A stretch of 64,000 nt of DNA from Nematostella vectensis. Lineage: Eukaryota; Cnidaria; Anthozoa; Actiniaria; Edwardsiidae. The notes below the pieces were generated by a model that saw nothing but the letters and a program-made list of their open reading frames with translations, made no database searches and was not told the origin of the DNA. Made by a program: the position numbers and the translations under genes. The stretch covers positions 4,164,498-4,228,497 of the forward strand of contig NC_064045.1 in the NCBI RefSeq assembly GCF_932526225.1, read 5' to 3'. Below, piece after piece: positions 42,101 through 54,569 of the stretch (the first letter of the stretch is position 1; each line of letters opens with the position of its first letter).

Positions 42101-45100
42101 TCTGGTCCCTGTCTGAAGGCCAACCAGTGAGAACATAATTCATAACGACCTGCGAAGTCTCATCAGTATTGGTACAACCTCTAAACTTTGACAGATCATC
42201 GTTGTCAAGTCCTAACTTGTCAACCAAGTTGACTTGAACCTCATCACTGTCATTGCTAGGTGTATCTGGTATATGTATGGGTGCTCTGCTCAAACAGTCA
42301 GAAAGGACTTGTTGCTTACCAGGAACATAGTTGACATTCAAATCATACTTTGTAAGCTTAAGGAGCATGCGCTGTAATCTGGGTGGGGCATCATTAAGTG
42401 GTTTCTTGAAAATTGACTCGAGCGGTTTGTGATCTGTCTGTACGACTGACCGGTTATAAAGGTAGGTATGAAACTTCTTTACCCCCCAGGTAATAGCAAG
42501 TAATTCCCTTTCAATGTTTGCGTGATGTTTCTCTGCATTGGTCAGTGTTCGTGATCCATATACAACTGGCTTTCCGTCCTGCATTACCACTGCACCTAAG
42601 CCTGTACTGCTGGAATCATCATTCAAAACTGTCTGTTTGTTATTGTCGAAATATGACAGATCAGGTGAACCACTGTTAACACGTTTGAGCTGTTCAAACG
42701 CATTTTGTTGGGGTGTGTCCCATACAAGAACGGCATCCTTCTGTAGCAACTGGGAGATGGGTCCCTGAATCTCTGCTTTGTTTTGGATAAACTTATCAAG
42801 ATAGTTCATAGTTCCTATTAGTCGTTGCACCCCCTCTTTGTCTGTTGGCGGTGGCATGTCAATGATAGCCTTGATCTTCTATGGATCTGGCTGCAAGCCT
42901 TGTGAAGTAAGACTGTGGCCGACATAACTTACTTCATCCACTCTAAGCTTTACTTTACTAGAATTAAACTTCAGTCCTACCTCTCGACTTCGCTCCAGTA
43001 CCATTAACAGTTTTTTATCCATTTCTGGACTGGAAGACTGGTCTTGTGCATGTATGAGGAAGTCATCCACAATGATTTCAACTGGGAAACCTTCAAACAG
43101 CCGTTCCATCTCTCGCTGGTATATCTCTGGCGCTGGAGCCACAGAACCGGTAGCCTACAGAACCTTTGAACTTGCTCCATCAACTGGGAGCTGCCAGAAC
43201 CCACTGCAGGCGTCTAGAGCTGTAAAAACAACAGTGTTAGCAAGTTTGTCTGCAACTTCTTCTATAGTCACCATAGGGTGGTGTACACGCTTCAGTGCAG
43301 TATCTAGATCTCGTGGATCAATTCAGATCTGATTTCCTCTTTAGTGGGTTGTCCTTTCCCCTTCTCTCGTCTCTTGTCTACCACTAGCATTGAGCTGACC
43401 CATGGTGTGTGTTCCTCCTCCTTGACTATGATTCCATCTTGTTCCATCTCAGACAACTTCTCTTTTACAGGCCCCAGGAGTGATATTGGTAACTTTCTTG
43501 GAGGATGAATAACAGGTGTTACAGACTCATCAGTTTCCAGAGTGATTTCATTAGGTAGTCTACCAGGCTTATCACTGAAACAATCTTGAAAGTTCTTTAG
43601 CACTGGATCTGTTGTAGTGATATCTGGAAGAGTATGCTTGCTATCTCGAGCATCTGAGGCTGTTGGTTTACGCTGAATCAAATCTAAGTTCATAAACTGC
43701 AACACCTCTAAGTCAAGGCATGCATCGCAGCTCACCAATGGAGTGATATCGCCATGTACAACTAGGTATTACAGGTAAACAGTACGATTCTTGTATTGAG
43801 TAGGGAGCCGTACGTGTATTAGCTTAGTAGCTAACCATCCCTTCAATGGCTGGTGGATTTTCTAGAGTGGCTTTCGTGTAACTTGTCTGTACCGCCTCAA
43901 GAGAATGACATTTGCCTCAGCACCAGTGTCGGCTTTAACTTTGACTTGACGGTTACTTATGGTGACATTGATCATGCTTTTGCTCCTTGACGCTGATACA
44001 TCCACTGACCTCAGCTCAACTGAAGCAAAGTAGGCATGAGTTGCATCATCGTCATCGTTGTTTTAACTGGCGGCTTTTTCAACATGATGCACACTGCTCT
44101 TCCTTTTAGATCTACACACCCTCGCGAAGTGACCGACCTTTTTAAATTTTCTGCACTCTTACTTGAAGGCTGGACATTGACCTTGCGAAAATGAATGCCT
44201 GAGACCACAAAATTTGCATAAAGGATTGCCAGGCAACGCAATATATTATTTTGTTCCTTTTTGTCAGATAATGATTCTTTGAAAATTTGGTCATAATAGC
44301 TCCAATGGTTCAAAAGTTACGGATGGGGGGCCGAAAGAGCCCCCCCACGCCCAATCAGAGGATATTGTGTTGCCATGGCAACACAATTTGACGTCATTTA
44401 AGGACATATAATTATAAATAGACTATCTTTCTAAACCTTTGCATAGAACATCTAAAATCCAAATAAGTTATTATAATCAGCTCCTAATCATAAAGCGACC
44501 GATATTCTTAAAAAAAGTTGTCTTTGTGGCGTCACGATGTGAGCAGAAACGGGCAATATTTCTTTTTTTTAGATGTGTATTTCTCGATAATCTTGCAGTA
44601 GACATATATTATTAGTGACACTAGTTCTATGACAACAATATATGACACCTGTGACGTCATTGATTGGCATGGTACCTTTAATATAGCATAAGTTTGCAAC
44701 TGGACTTTTAATTAAAGTAATAATTTAAATATCTTTCCCAAAAATCTTTTTTTTTCTACTTTTTATTTAAAATAGAGGAATATAAAAGGATTTTGTCAAA
44801 TTTAGATGTTAGTTTAAAAAAAACCCAGCGATTTTTAGCTAATTATGTGACATCAGCGTCCGCCATCTTAGATCTGCCATCTTGGATTTTATGAAAGTGA
44901 TTTATTTTAATCAATAAAAACTGGGTGGCAAAATCTGAAGGTTTTATACAATATTTAATCTTCGTTTCAAGTTGTATAAATGATTTTTGCTATTTCTACA
45001 AGCTATTTCGAAAAGGTTAAAAATTGACAAAAAAACACCACCTCTCCCCCCTAAAATAGAGATGTAAATTTTTATTGTGTTTTTACAAAACTTGGTATAA

Positions 45101-47988
45101 AACGTTTATATGACATGGATTTACGTTGAGCACGTCGTATTAATAGTTGATCTTAACGACTTAAAGCGATTTGCCTAATTTTCATGAAATCTATGTCTCA
45201 AAACTTGGTTGCTATGGTAACCAGGGTAAACATATCAAAATTTTGTTTACACCAAACTGATCCCAGATAAATTTTAGGAAAAGTCATCAAATTTCAATGC
45301 TCTAGCCCTACTAGTTCAAAAATTATTACAGATCAAAGGTGCTGGGGGCCTCAAAAGCCCCCCGCCACCCCGGTCTGAATAGGGATAAATGTCTAAAAGG
45401 GTTGAATTTCTAAAGGCATCGTGATGGTGACAAAGGTAATTTTTTTTACCAATGTTTTTACAGGATAAACGTTGATTTTTATCCAGATCACGTAGAAATA
45501 TATATATATTTGTTATCATTTATAGTGGCAGCGTTTTTTAGCTGCCATGCAATCTTTTTGAAATCTATCTATAAATTTGATTTTTTCAAAGTATGCATAT
45601 TTTTCGTGATTTTCATGATTTGGGATCCCTGTGGTTTTTCATACAAATCTCGTATGGGGAAATTCGATGCGGTTTTTCTGGGTGTTTGCGTGCTCCGATT
45701 TTTTTAGACTATGTGCTATGTGTATGTTACAAAAGGAGAATTAATTAAGACAATAAAGGTTGAAAAACCTTGTATTGCAATTAGTCCAATCTTAAACCGT
45801 AGATTGACTGGACTAGAGCTTGTCGGGCGTAACCTCGCGACGGGTTTTAAGATATCGCCTTCAAATTTTCGGGACCTGATATTAAGATGGTGAGGAATTT
45901 TCGATTTCGACTGAAGATCGCTTTTATATAATTTTTCGTGTCCAACTTTCGCTAGAAATGAGAGTTCAATCTTTGATTCGTGATATTTTGTTGACAGTGT
46001 CAAATAACAAAAAGTCCTCACACACTTTGGTAGATCATCTATCTGTCATTGAGATGCAATTATGTGCAAGTGCATGCGCAATAACGCGAAGGTACATTAC
46101 GATCTAGAGTAAATTCCGTACTTTTGAGTTTGAGGCCCCAAAACTTAAACACGGAATTAGCTATTACAAAAAAAAGGTGCATGAGATAATTCAATCCTTT
46201 ATCTTTTATTTGATATATAGTTTGTACATGTAGTGAAAATTGCGGCGCGACCATATTTTTTTCCCGCGGACACGTCGTTTACCTTTACCGAGACCTTATA
46301 TTTGTCGTCAATTTTTAGCATCGAAATTCTAAACCTTCACATAGGCTGTATGACCACATATTGAACCGATTCTGGAAATGTCTTTAAAAAGCGCTAAATT
46401 TTTGCGTCTCAAATAAGTGCAAAACATGTTGTTTACTTTTTATGTGCTACTACATTATTGCGTGTTAATACAAATACAATTTTTAAATGTGTACACTCTC
46501 CATACATTGGGTCGTCTTTGGTAAAAACTCTCTAGAGCAATCGCATAAACATTGACCTTTCTGTGCGAAGGTTAAAATTGAAAACGCGCTCTGTTTTTGA
46601 TCTGTTGATTAACGCGCGAGCGACCATAAATAAATACCACAGGTAACCAAATGGTTGCTTGAAATACCATTTCCTTATTCGACAAATGTTTTGAAAACAC
46701 AAACGACCCTCTTTTTAGTCTATTCCTTATTCGGATAAGTAGTTAAAACGAAATCAGGCGTTATGAAATACCATTTCCTTATTCGAGAAATGTTTAGAAA
46801 ATATAAAAGAACCCTCTTTTTAGTCTATTCCTTATTCGGATAAGTAGTTAAAACGAAATCAGGCGTTATGAAATACCATTTCCTTATTAGAGAAATGTTT
46901 AGAAAATATAAAAGAACCCTCTTTTTAGTTTATTCCTTATTCGGATAATTAGTTAAAACGAGATTGGGAGTTATGAAATACCATTTCCTTTTTCGAGAAC
47001 TCTTTCGAAAGGAGTCGTTAAAGCGAAATCGGGCGTTATGAAATTTCATTTCCTCTAGTGAGAAATGATGAGCAAACACTGACAATCCTCTTCATAGTCT
47101 ATTCCTTATTCGGATAAGTCGTAAAACGAAATCGGACGTTGGGAGATTCCATTTCCTTATTCGCGAAAACTAACTTGAATAAGGAACAGTTCCCTATTCG
47201 TGTCACTGCACTAATCTATTTGTTTTGACAGAGCCTTATCTGGTAGCCAAGGTGTTAATTGACAACAAGCACTATCTGTCAAATTGTGGTTTTGTTAGCA
47301 AGGTCAAATTCCTTCTACACGCGTACGTAGTCAAGTAAAGCGTGAATATTTCTCCTCTAAATATATTAATGCGTTTGGAAAGAAAGCCCAAGATACAAAT
47401 ACATCTATTAGATGAGAGGTAGATTTCCTCTTTTTTGCTAGATTCATTTGTGAAAGCGATTGCACGCATTGCGTAATTTGACCTTTTGTAGCAGATAGAG
47501 TCTCATGTTCACAACTCCGCTTAGCAGCGAGCACGTTAAAGCATCCAAATTTACCCGACGGAAATGCTGTTGGACTTGTTCTGAATAAACTGTTATGCCT
47601 AAATACTGTTTCAACTCGAATTAAAAGGTATCATGAAAGTACCCCCCCCCCCCCCCCCCACCCGGATTTGAATAAGGAACTGAGCGAATAAGGAAACAGA
47701 CGAAAAAGGAACTGCGAATAAGGAACCAACTTCACTCTGGTCCTGCAGACCACTTAATTATTCTACATATCTTTCGTTAGTAGCTCAAGAGAAGACGAAG
47801 GCTCTGTTAACCAAAGTAAAATAACACATCCTTACCTCTGCAAATGGGCAAAAACGCATATTATACAAGCGAAGTTTGTCTTTGGGCTTCGTGGGCCTAC
47901 TAGAGCATGCTCTAGCCTGCGGTGCTGGCGGTTGTGGGAAGCTTGAGAACTTGTAGCAAAACACGTAAAAATATGTCTGCTTTTGCTC
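39161..47988 (-). CDS. omega-class glutathione S-transferase
   Basis: Minus-strand exons 47836-47988, 40434-40599, 40151-40245, 39846-39972 and 39161-39384 join in phase, giving 254 codons after an unseen start. The first visible exon ends LRLYNMRFCPFAE, with the omega-class catalytic Cys (equivalent of human GSTO1 Cys32). Then come RARLVLAAKG, GKVPALE and PESVIIC (glutathione-binding thioredoxin-fold elements). The helical C-terminal domain has FFGGEKPGMLDYFLWPFF and PKLSAWFGGMREDP, and the end is LYE-stop. Omega GSTs are cytosolic thioltransferase/dehydroascorbate reductases. No in-frame ATG precedes the Cys motif in the first exon, whose acceptor (polypyrimidine then TTAG at about 47990) suggests a further upstream start exon. 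The intron of about 7.2 kb between the first two exons contains a Ty3/gypsy remnant. Tail-to-tail with IRE1. Confidence 0.88.
39655..39662. other. paralogous empty site of the hAT insertion
   Basis: CTCTCCCC occurs once here, in the same context (CGTCC after it, TTGAGCCRCTAC further on) in which block B has the word twice around a 3.8-kb hAT element. Confidence 0.8.
40640..40985. repeat. CT-rich low-complexity tract (GST intron)
   Basis: About 340 bases of nearly pure C/T built from CTCCTCACCCCTCCTTCT-type words. It separates the GST exon at 40434-40599 from the retrotransposon. Confidence 0.9.
40985..44250 (-). mobile_element. decayed Ty3/gypsy-type retrotransposon
   Basis: On the minus strand, from high to low coordinates: a gag-like zinc-knuckle remnant (about 44100-44160, second Cys changed), a protease/RT lead-in (43304-43738), a reverse transcriptase piece with an IVDD catalytic box (42879-43142), RNase H with TDHKPL (42069-42857), an integrase zinc-binding region (about 41820-42060) and the integrase core/C-terminal part (40995-41560). 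The frames are interrupted by stops and shifts, so it is inactive as read. No long terminal repeats were recognised at either end. It lies within the first visible intron of the omega GST, on the same strand. Confidence 0.88.
44250..46300. other. GST intron sequence without recognised genes
   Basis: AT-rich. Two places, about 44310-44355 and 45325-45375, share a GGGGGCC-GAAAGAGCCCCCC-like motif after a TTCAAAA word, which may mark the ends of an unclassified about 1-kb repeat. No coding exon seen. Confidence 0.4.
46370..46625. repeat. dispersed repeat, copy 1 (with 55485-55740)
   Basis: Shares TTTTTATGTGCTA, CATACATTGGGTCGTCTTTK, CTAGAGCAATCGCAT and TTAACGCGCGAG with 55485-55740 in the same order and strand. 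It may be part of the block A/B tandem duplication rather than a mobile repeat. Confidence 0.75.
46660..47170. repeat. about 105-bp minisatellite in the GST intron
   Basis: Four to five units containing TTATGAAATACCATTTCCTT and TAGTCTATTCCTTATTCGGA; the last units are eroded. The word CTTATTCG reappears in inverted form at 47660-47730, after a poly(C) run (47641-47660). Confidence 0.9.
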
Positions 47989-48239
47989 CTAATGAGGAAA
48001 GAGAGCACGGCAGAATGTGTTCCTATTTAACGCGTGAATGATTGTCACGAAAATATAGCACTTTGTTATGCAACACCTCATCAGCTCATGTGTGATTGTT
48101 TTGTAAAGGGACATCCGTTGCGGTGTTGGGGTGTGGGGCTCGCATTATGTTTGGATTATGTTTGCCAACAGGGTCTTTTTTTTCGTTTTGGTTACAGACC
48201 GCCCTAAGATTTCAGGTACGCGTAGTGTCTGCACGAAAC

Positions 48240-48358
48240 AAAATACAAACTCGCAAAAGCAAAATACAAACTCGCAAAAGCAAAATATAAACTCGCAAAA
48301 GCAAAATACAAACTCGCAAATGCAAAGTACAAACTAGCAAATGCAAAATACAAACTCA
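48240..48358. repeat. 20-bp tandem repeat at the duplication boundary
   Basis: Six copies of AAAATACAAACTCGCAAAAG, ending exactly where block B begins. Confidence 0.9.
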
Positions 48359-50094
48359 CACGTTTGATCGAGTAGAATTGAAGGTTGAATCGAATGCAAT
48401 GGATTGGTGGAGTGCAATGAAATGGTTAATGAATTTAAATGAATCGTCGTAGGACGTAAAATGGTTGAGTGCAAATCGAACCGTTTGGTCTTGTAAACTG
48501 GAATGCTTTATCATTTCAATGGAACGTTTGCGATCTGGTACAATGGAGCGTTTGATCTGGTACAATGGAACGTTTGATCTGGTACAATGGAACATTTGAA
48601 CTTGTACAATGGACGTATTTTTGTGAGTAATAACAATTAAAGAGGAATGTTTGACTAGATCTATGGAGCGTTAGATTACAGGAATGTGGGATTTTGGAAT
48701 GTGATGGAGTGTTCTATTTCTTAACGTGTCATTCTGGTAGAACACAAATCCGCCAAACAGAACAGAAACGAACATTGCGCCGAGATCTGACGCGTCTACA
48801 ATACGCGACCATTATCGGTAACAATGAAACTATTTGTAGAATTTTGTACATATTTTTTTAAAGATAATAAATCAACCTTATATCAGAATGTGTCCACTAT
48901 TGTCCTAATCTACGGAGAAGCTGCAAGGGCTGCGATTATTATCATTTCATGAGTATCCTCCTACGCAGGCGCTTTCTAGTTTCGGGCTCCCTGTGCGATT
49001 TGCTCAAAAGCTTAGTATAAGTGTGTACGGGTAGCCTGAAACTCAAATGCGAGTGCGTAGGTGGTTACTTCAAATAGATAATTTATTTAACTAGAAGTTT
49101 CTAATAGAAAGTGAATGCTAGGAGGACGGGACGAACGTTGTTTCAGTAGAGGGGTTCTCGAAAAAAGACCACTGATCGATATGAAATCAAAATACAAATC
49201 AGCCGACGGGGAAAGCTGTGGTGTGGACACGAAAAATTGCATCCACTATATGAAACTCGCGCATGCGCTAAAAAGGCCGCTGATCAGCATGAAAAAAAAA
49301 ATACAAATCAGCCGACTGGGAAGTCTGGGGTGTGGACACGAAAAATGAGCTTTTCGCATGTGCGATACCAAGATAAGACTTGCTCTCCGGTCGCTGCGCT
49401 CCCTCCGAGCAAATATACTCGTCTGGAAGGGGCTTTACAGGGTGGATATCTTGAAGTCGAATTTTCACTAGCGAAAGATGGGAAGGAAGTGGAGACGGAC
49501 TTAAGCGCAAATAAAAACCATACGAACAAGCGAGGATATCCGTCTCCGCTCCCTATCCGTCTCTTCTCCCTATCCGTATCCGGAATAGGAATATAATAGG
49601 CCTTATAAGCCCTTTGTTGTAGATAGCGCATCGAACACTGTTTGTTTTCTAAGTGACTCATTCAATATGTAAGCAATTAAGTTTGATTGACACAAGTTAA
49701 TAATTGCTGCTTAAAAGGCATCTGTAAATTGAGACCAGTTAGAGTCAATAGAGCACACGAGGAGATCGCAAGTTTAGAGCAGAGCAAGTCAAGGCCGCGC
49801 AGGGATCCACCCTTCAGGTACCATGATCAAGTTATATTAGCTTTATAGCGCATGATTTGTATGTTTTGTGTAGTAGTAATTATTAATTCAAGTGTATGTT
49901 CCATTGCTTGTAAGTTTAATTCCGTAAATCTCTATCGCTTCACAACTATGATCGGAATGTGTAGGAATATGCCCGAGATCTAGCCTAAATGCTGTAACTA
50001 TTGATCTATTCCAGAATGTTTTAACATAATAAATATTGGAAGAAATCCTTGAGGCCGGTCTTAAATGGCTTCGTAGCCGGAGTCTACTTCACCC

Positions 50095-50325
50095 TTAATC
50101 GTACAACTGTGCCTCCTCTTTATCCATGTTCCTCGCAAATCTGCGGAGGAGCTCGCCACTGACCGACACCTGTTTCAGCGCCGGATCCTCGCGCATGCCG
50201 CCGAACCACGCTGAAAGCTTCGGTAGGTTCTCGGCGTTCATCGGAAACTCGTGCTCGGCTGTCGGAAGTTGTCCGAAGAATGGCCATAAAAGGTAATCCA
50301 GCATCCCCGGATTACAGAGCGTACA
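50095..50325 (-). pseudogene. orphan last exon of an omega GST
   Basis: Matches the last exon of the intact GST (39161-39384) over about 74 codons, ending LYD-stop, with substitutions such as GQLP for GRLP and NAEN for IGEN. The acceptor is gone: the CAG before the exon has become a TAAT-containing sequence after small repeats of GTAC. No other GST exon lies upstream on this strand, so this is a gene fragment left by the duplication. Confidence 0.8.
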
Positions 50326-50862
50326 GGGCGTACAGAGACGTCGATCGAAAGCTTTCAATGTAGCGTAAACTACTCAACAGAGGAGGTGGCTGCAGGTGTG
50401 GTTGGGAAAAAATGGAGGGGAGGGGGTCTAAGCAATTTCATAACCCAATAGGGTAAGGGAGGGTTCTGAGGAGTAGAACTTCAGAATAGGGAGGGGAGGG
50501 GGTTGAAATTTGGATCATTTCACACCAAGCCCCCTCCCATTTCAAAATAAAGAACTGCCCCTAATACACCAACTTTTAGCTAGCTCGCGTATCGGCTCAA
50601 GGAAAGAGGGAGGGGGAGAGGCCGAGGGGGGACTGGGGGGACTCGGCCGCGCTCCCTTTTTCTTCTCTCGCCGCCTCTCCCCTAGGGCTGTCCCAAAGAT
50701 GCTCGGCAACTTTTAGGATTTGCGGCAACTTTTCCCTTTCCCGGCATATTTTTAAAATGAGAGCAACTATGCTGTTTTTCGGTTTTTAGGGATATATTCA
50801 CCTCAAATGTGCCTTTTTTTGTTTGATTTTTCTTGTTATTGGTATCGAACTATTTGCGATTT

Positions 50863-51109
50863 TTAAAGCCGCATTGTCACCAAGTTACTTCCGGTCGATT
50901 ACGTAACAATCTCGGATAATTTTTAACGGAAAACGCGAAAAATATTTCAAAATATTGAAAGCAGTGTGTTGTTGTGAAAGTTTCTTTGAGGACGTGATTG
51001 ATAATCCAGAGCGGATGGTCTGTTTAATATCTCAGATTTTAATATACTGTTTTGTCTTTTAACGGTAAAGGTTTCCGTCGGACCTCCGGAAGTAACTGGT
51101 GACAATGCG
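50863..51109. mobile_element. TTAA-flanked MITE, copy 5
   Basis: Starts TTAAAGCCGC, inverted orientation like copy 4; the right end stops at GACAATGCG where LINE sequence begins, so the last bases (GCTTTAA) are missing. Confidence 0.85.
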
Positions 51110-53000
51110 AATGGTCATTGGTCAACCTGATAAATTTGCTGATTATTTTACAAATATAGGGCCAAACATTAAAAAAAAATATTGAAAATACGAACATTGA
51201 TAGAAAATCATACTTAAAGGGTAACTATAGCAATAGTTTGCTCTTCCGTCTTACCACGCCTGATGAAATAAAAGAAATAAGACTTTCTCTAAAAAATAAA
51301 AACAGTTGTGGATTTGATGAGATTAATATAAGGGTTATCAAAGCAGCTATTTCAATACTATCAAATCCTCTCAGTACCTTAATAAAACAATCTATTATGG
51401 CCGGTATAGTGACAGATAAACTCAAAATTTATCTGGTAATTTATCAGTAACTATAGACCAATTTCTATACTTCCATGCTCCTCAAAAATTTATGAAAGAG
51501 CAATATACAATCAACTTATCTCATTCATTAACAAATATAACATTCTAAATAATAACCAGTATGGATTTAGACAAACATTCAACAGTTATGGCAGTTTGTG
51601 ACTTTATAGAAAAGATATCCTCTTCTATTGATAAGGGCTACAATATTTACTATAGGCATTTTCTTAGACTTGTCAAAGGCATTTGATACCATAAACCACA
51701 ATATCCTTCTTCAAAAACTGCAATTTTATGGTATAAGAGGAATTCCACTCTTTTGGTTCCAAAATTATCTTTCAAGCCGAAAACAATTTGTTAATTATAA
51801 AGATACAAAGTCAGAAGAATATGATATAACCTGTGGTGTTCCCCAGAGTTCCATTTTTGGGCCCTTACTATTTCTAATATACATTAATGATGTCCCTAAT
51901 GCCACGGAACTGTTTTCGTTTACTCTTTTTGCTGATGACACAAACTTAATTTTCAAATCGAAATCTGCTGAGGACATGGATGAAATTTTAAACTCCGAGC
52001 TATTTAAACTAACAGAATGGTTTAAGACAAATAAATTATCACTTAACACTAAAAAAAACTATATAATATTCAGAAACAGCAAAAGAAAGACGAAACATAC
52101 AACCAAAATAGAGATAAACAACAAACCAATCCAGATGGTAAATGAAACTAAATTCTTAGGACTCATCATTGATAGTCAATTAAATTGGAAGTCGCACATC
52201 AACCATGTAAGAACTAAAATCACTAAAAATGTTGGAATAATGAATAAACTTCGCTTTTATTTGCCTAAATTTAGCCTAAAAACTTTATATTTTACATTAG
52301 TTCATCCATACTCACACTATGGAAACATCAACTGGGCAAGTAATTATGACACAAGTTTAAAACGAATATTCCTTTTGCAAAAAAGGTGTGTTAGAATAAT
52401 AACAAATTCTCATTACCTCAGTCACACTGAGCCCTTTTCAAACAAGAAAGGCTTCTTACGGTCTATGACATTAACACCCTTAAAACTGCATTATTCATGT
52501 ATAAATTCGACAATAATCATTTACCGGGGACTTTTGATAGCTTTTTTAAAAGAAATAATACAATCCACAGCTATAACATGAGAGCTTCATGCAACTATCG
52601 CACAACTCTTAGAAAAACAAGACGGGTCCAATTTTCAATTTCGTACAGGGGTCCAAAAATCTGGAGCAACCTCACTTCTCAAGCAAAACAATGCAGATCA
52701 GTAAATATGTTCAAACAGATTGTAAAGGACAATATTCTTTCTCAAAAAGCAGCTATTGATTTATAGATATGATTCTACTTTATTTCATCAAATCAGCCAC
52801 ATGTAAATTTAATAATAAGGATTCCTTAGTCAAATCAAGAACATTAATATATATTTCAGTAGAGACGCTACTAAGTCTGCGACAGGGGTCTACACCTCAT
52901 AAGCATTGTGCTTTTAGTAGAATCCTTATCATCACTATTTTTTTTGCATTATTATCATTATACTATTATTTGGTGAAATAAACTTGATTGATTGATTGAA
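51110..53000 (+). mobile_element. 5'-truncated CR1/L2-like LINE
   Basis: Translated pieces include FADYFTNIGPNI near 51140, KNKNSCGFDEINIRVIK (51238-51440), a reverse transcriptase frame at 51628-52581 with [20 protein letters not shown] and the catalytic box FADDT, and a C-terminal part in another frame at 52497-52765. Several frameshifts make it inactive. It ends in a TTGATTGATTGATTGA run (about 52984-53000), the microsatellite-type tail of CR1/L2-clade elements. Confidence 0.9.
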
Positions 53001-53060
53001 CCTGTGGTTTGACGAACATGCAGTTTTGATGGTCAGCGTTCTTCCCTATTATTATTCAAA

Positions 53061-54087
53061 ATGGCGGAATCCTCGAGTGACGATGAACTTATTATAGAAT
53101 CCAACCTCCTAACAATAGCTGGAACAGCTGGAGCTAAGCTAAGTACACCTCAGAAAGCAATAATTTCTCGAGAAAGATAATTCCCAGACAACCTTGCCGG
53201 GAAGAAGACTGTCCGTGGAACGTCAGGGCCTGAAGTGCCGACTTGGCAGAATGAACATTTGGTTGCTCAATCTGGGAAACTTAGGTGCGAAGCCTGTAAA
53301 GAGACGTTATCAAAGAAAAAGAGCTCTCTAAAAAAGCATGTTACTTCGCAAAAGCATCTAAGGTCTAAAGCTACTCTTGAGAAGGACCAAGCGAAGGATC
53401 AGAACATTTTAATGTTTCTTAAAAGAAACTTTTGTCCAAACATAGCACCATTCAAGGTTCCACTCTTCCAGAGGAAATGCGCCTCTATCGCTACGAGCTG
53501 GTAGAGAAATTGCTCAAAGCTGGGATCCCTCTTGCAAAAATTGATGTTCTTAGACCTTTTCTTGAAAAGTATGGCCATCGATTGACCACTCGATCCCATC
53601 TATCAGAGTTCATCCCTTTAATATCAGAGAAAGAGAAGATGCTGATAAAGACTGAAATCTCTGCCTCAAATGGGTTCTCTGTTATCTTTTATGGGAGTAC
53701 AAGACTTGGCGAGGCCTTAGCTATCTTATTAAGATTATGTTGATCAGCAATATAAAGTCCAACAGCGACTTGTCAAGATTGAAGTTTTAACCAATGATGA
53801 GGTTGCTTCTCTGGTTGAAGAGTTACCAAGCTACTTGGCCGCTGCAGATGGAGTAGTTTGCTCCACAGAGGAAGAGAAAGTATCTTGGTGGGCAGATCAT
53901 GTGGATACTCTTTCTAACTGGTCAGCAGCTACGAAGAAGATCTTACTTATCCAACCAAGCTCGGTAGCAGCAGAGAGAGTATTCAGTCTCCTACAAAATG
54001 CTTTTAGCCGACAGCAGAACAGTGCACTACAGAAGACACTTGACGTGTCTGTGATGCTCAGATATAATGGCAACAAGGGAGTTTGAA
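53061..54087 (+). pseudogene. hAT transposase remnant (BED finger and dimerisation region)
   Basis: Broken reading frame. After an ATG at 53061 the frame stops at about 53180; a second frame (from 53181) has a BED/C2H2-like finger, CEAC...KKHVTSQKH. A third (to 53743) has IPLAKIDVLRPFLEKYGHRL, typical of hAT proteins. The last (from about 53745) ends with QPSSVAAERVFSLLQNAFS, the hAT C-terminal dimerisation motif. Most of the catalytic core is missing. A 41-bp direct repeat follows at 54044-54126. Confidence 0.88.
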
Positions 54088-54569
54088 GTGTCTGTGATGC
54101 TCAGATATAATGGCAACAAGGGAGTGTTGCCTCACTAGCCTGCATGTGCTTTGGCTATCAGCCATGTTGTTATAAAACTCACATGTTTAAGTTGCACTGT
54201 GAACTAAGTCGTTTCGTTTTTTCATGAAGCCTCTTTAATTGCATCATAATTTATATACATATTATATTGCATATTACATATTTAGATTAAATGTCCAATC
54301 AATGTTTTTTTAGTGTTGAAAAGAATTGTTAAGCAGCATTCTCTCTGCAACTTTGAAAAATGTAGTAAGTTTGTTGGCAGATTTTTACAGGGACAATTTT
54401 TCAATAATTCTCATTCCATTTTTTGAGCATCTTTTTGGCAACTTTTGCAATTTTTGGAGCAACTTTTGGCAACTTTTTTGTATTTTTGAGCATCTTTTTA
54501 AGAAATTTGGAGCATCTTTGGGACAGCCTTACTCTCCCCCCCGTCCGTTTCCCTTGAGCCACTACGCAG

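Larger units (their letters stand above)
50683..54531 (+). mobile_element. hAT transposon with 8-bp target duplication, carrying nested insertions
   Basis: Inverted ends TAGGGCTGTCCCAAAGATGC (50683-50702) and GCATCTTTGGGACAGCCTTA (54512-54531). Flanked by CTCTCCCC at 50675-50682 and 54532-54539, the 8-bp duplication expected for hAT. Subterminal GGCAACTTTT words repeat near both ends. Contains a MITE (50863-51109), a LINE (about 51110-53000) and remnants of its own transposase (53061-54087). Confidence 0.93.

Noticed and set aside
40985-44250. Flanking long terminal repeats for the gypsy element
   Set aside because: No direct repeat with TG...CA ends was found beside the coding remnants.
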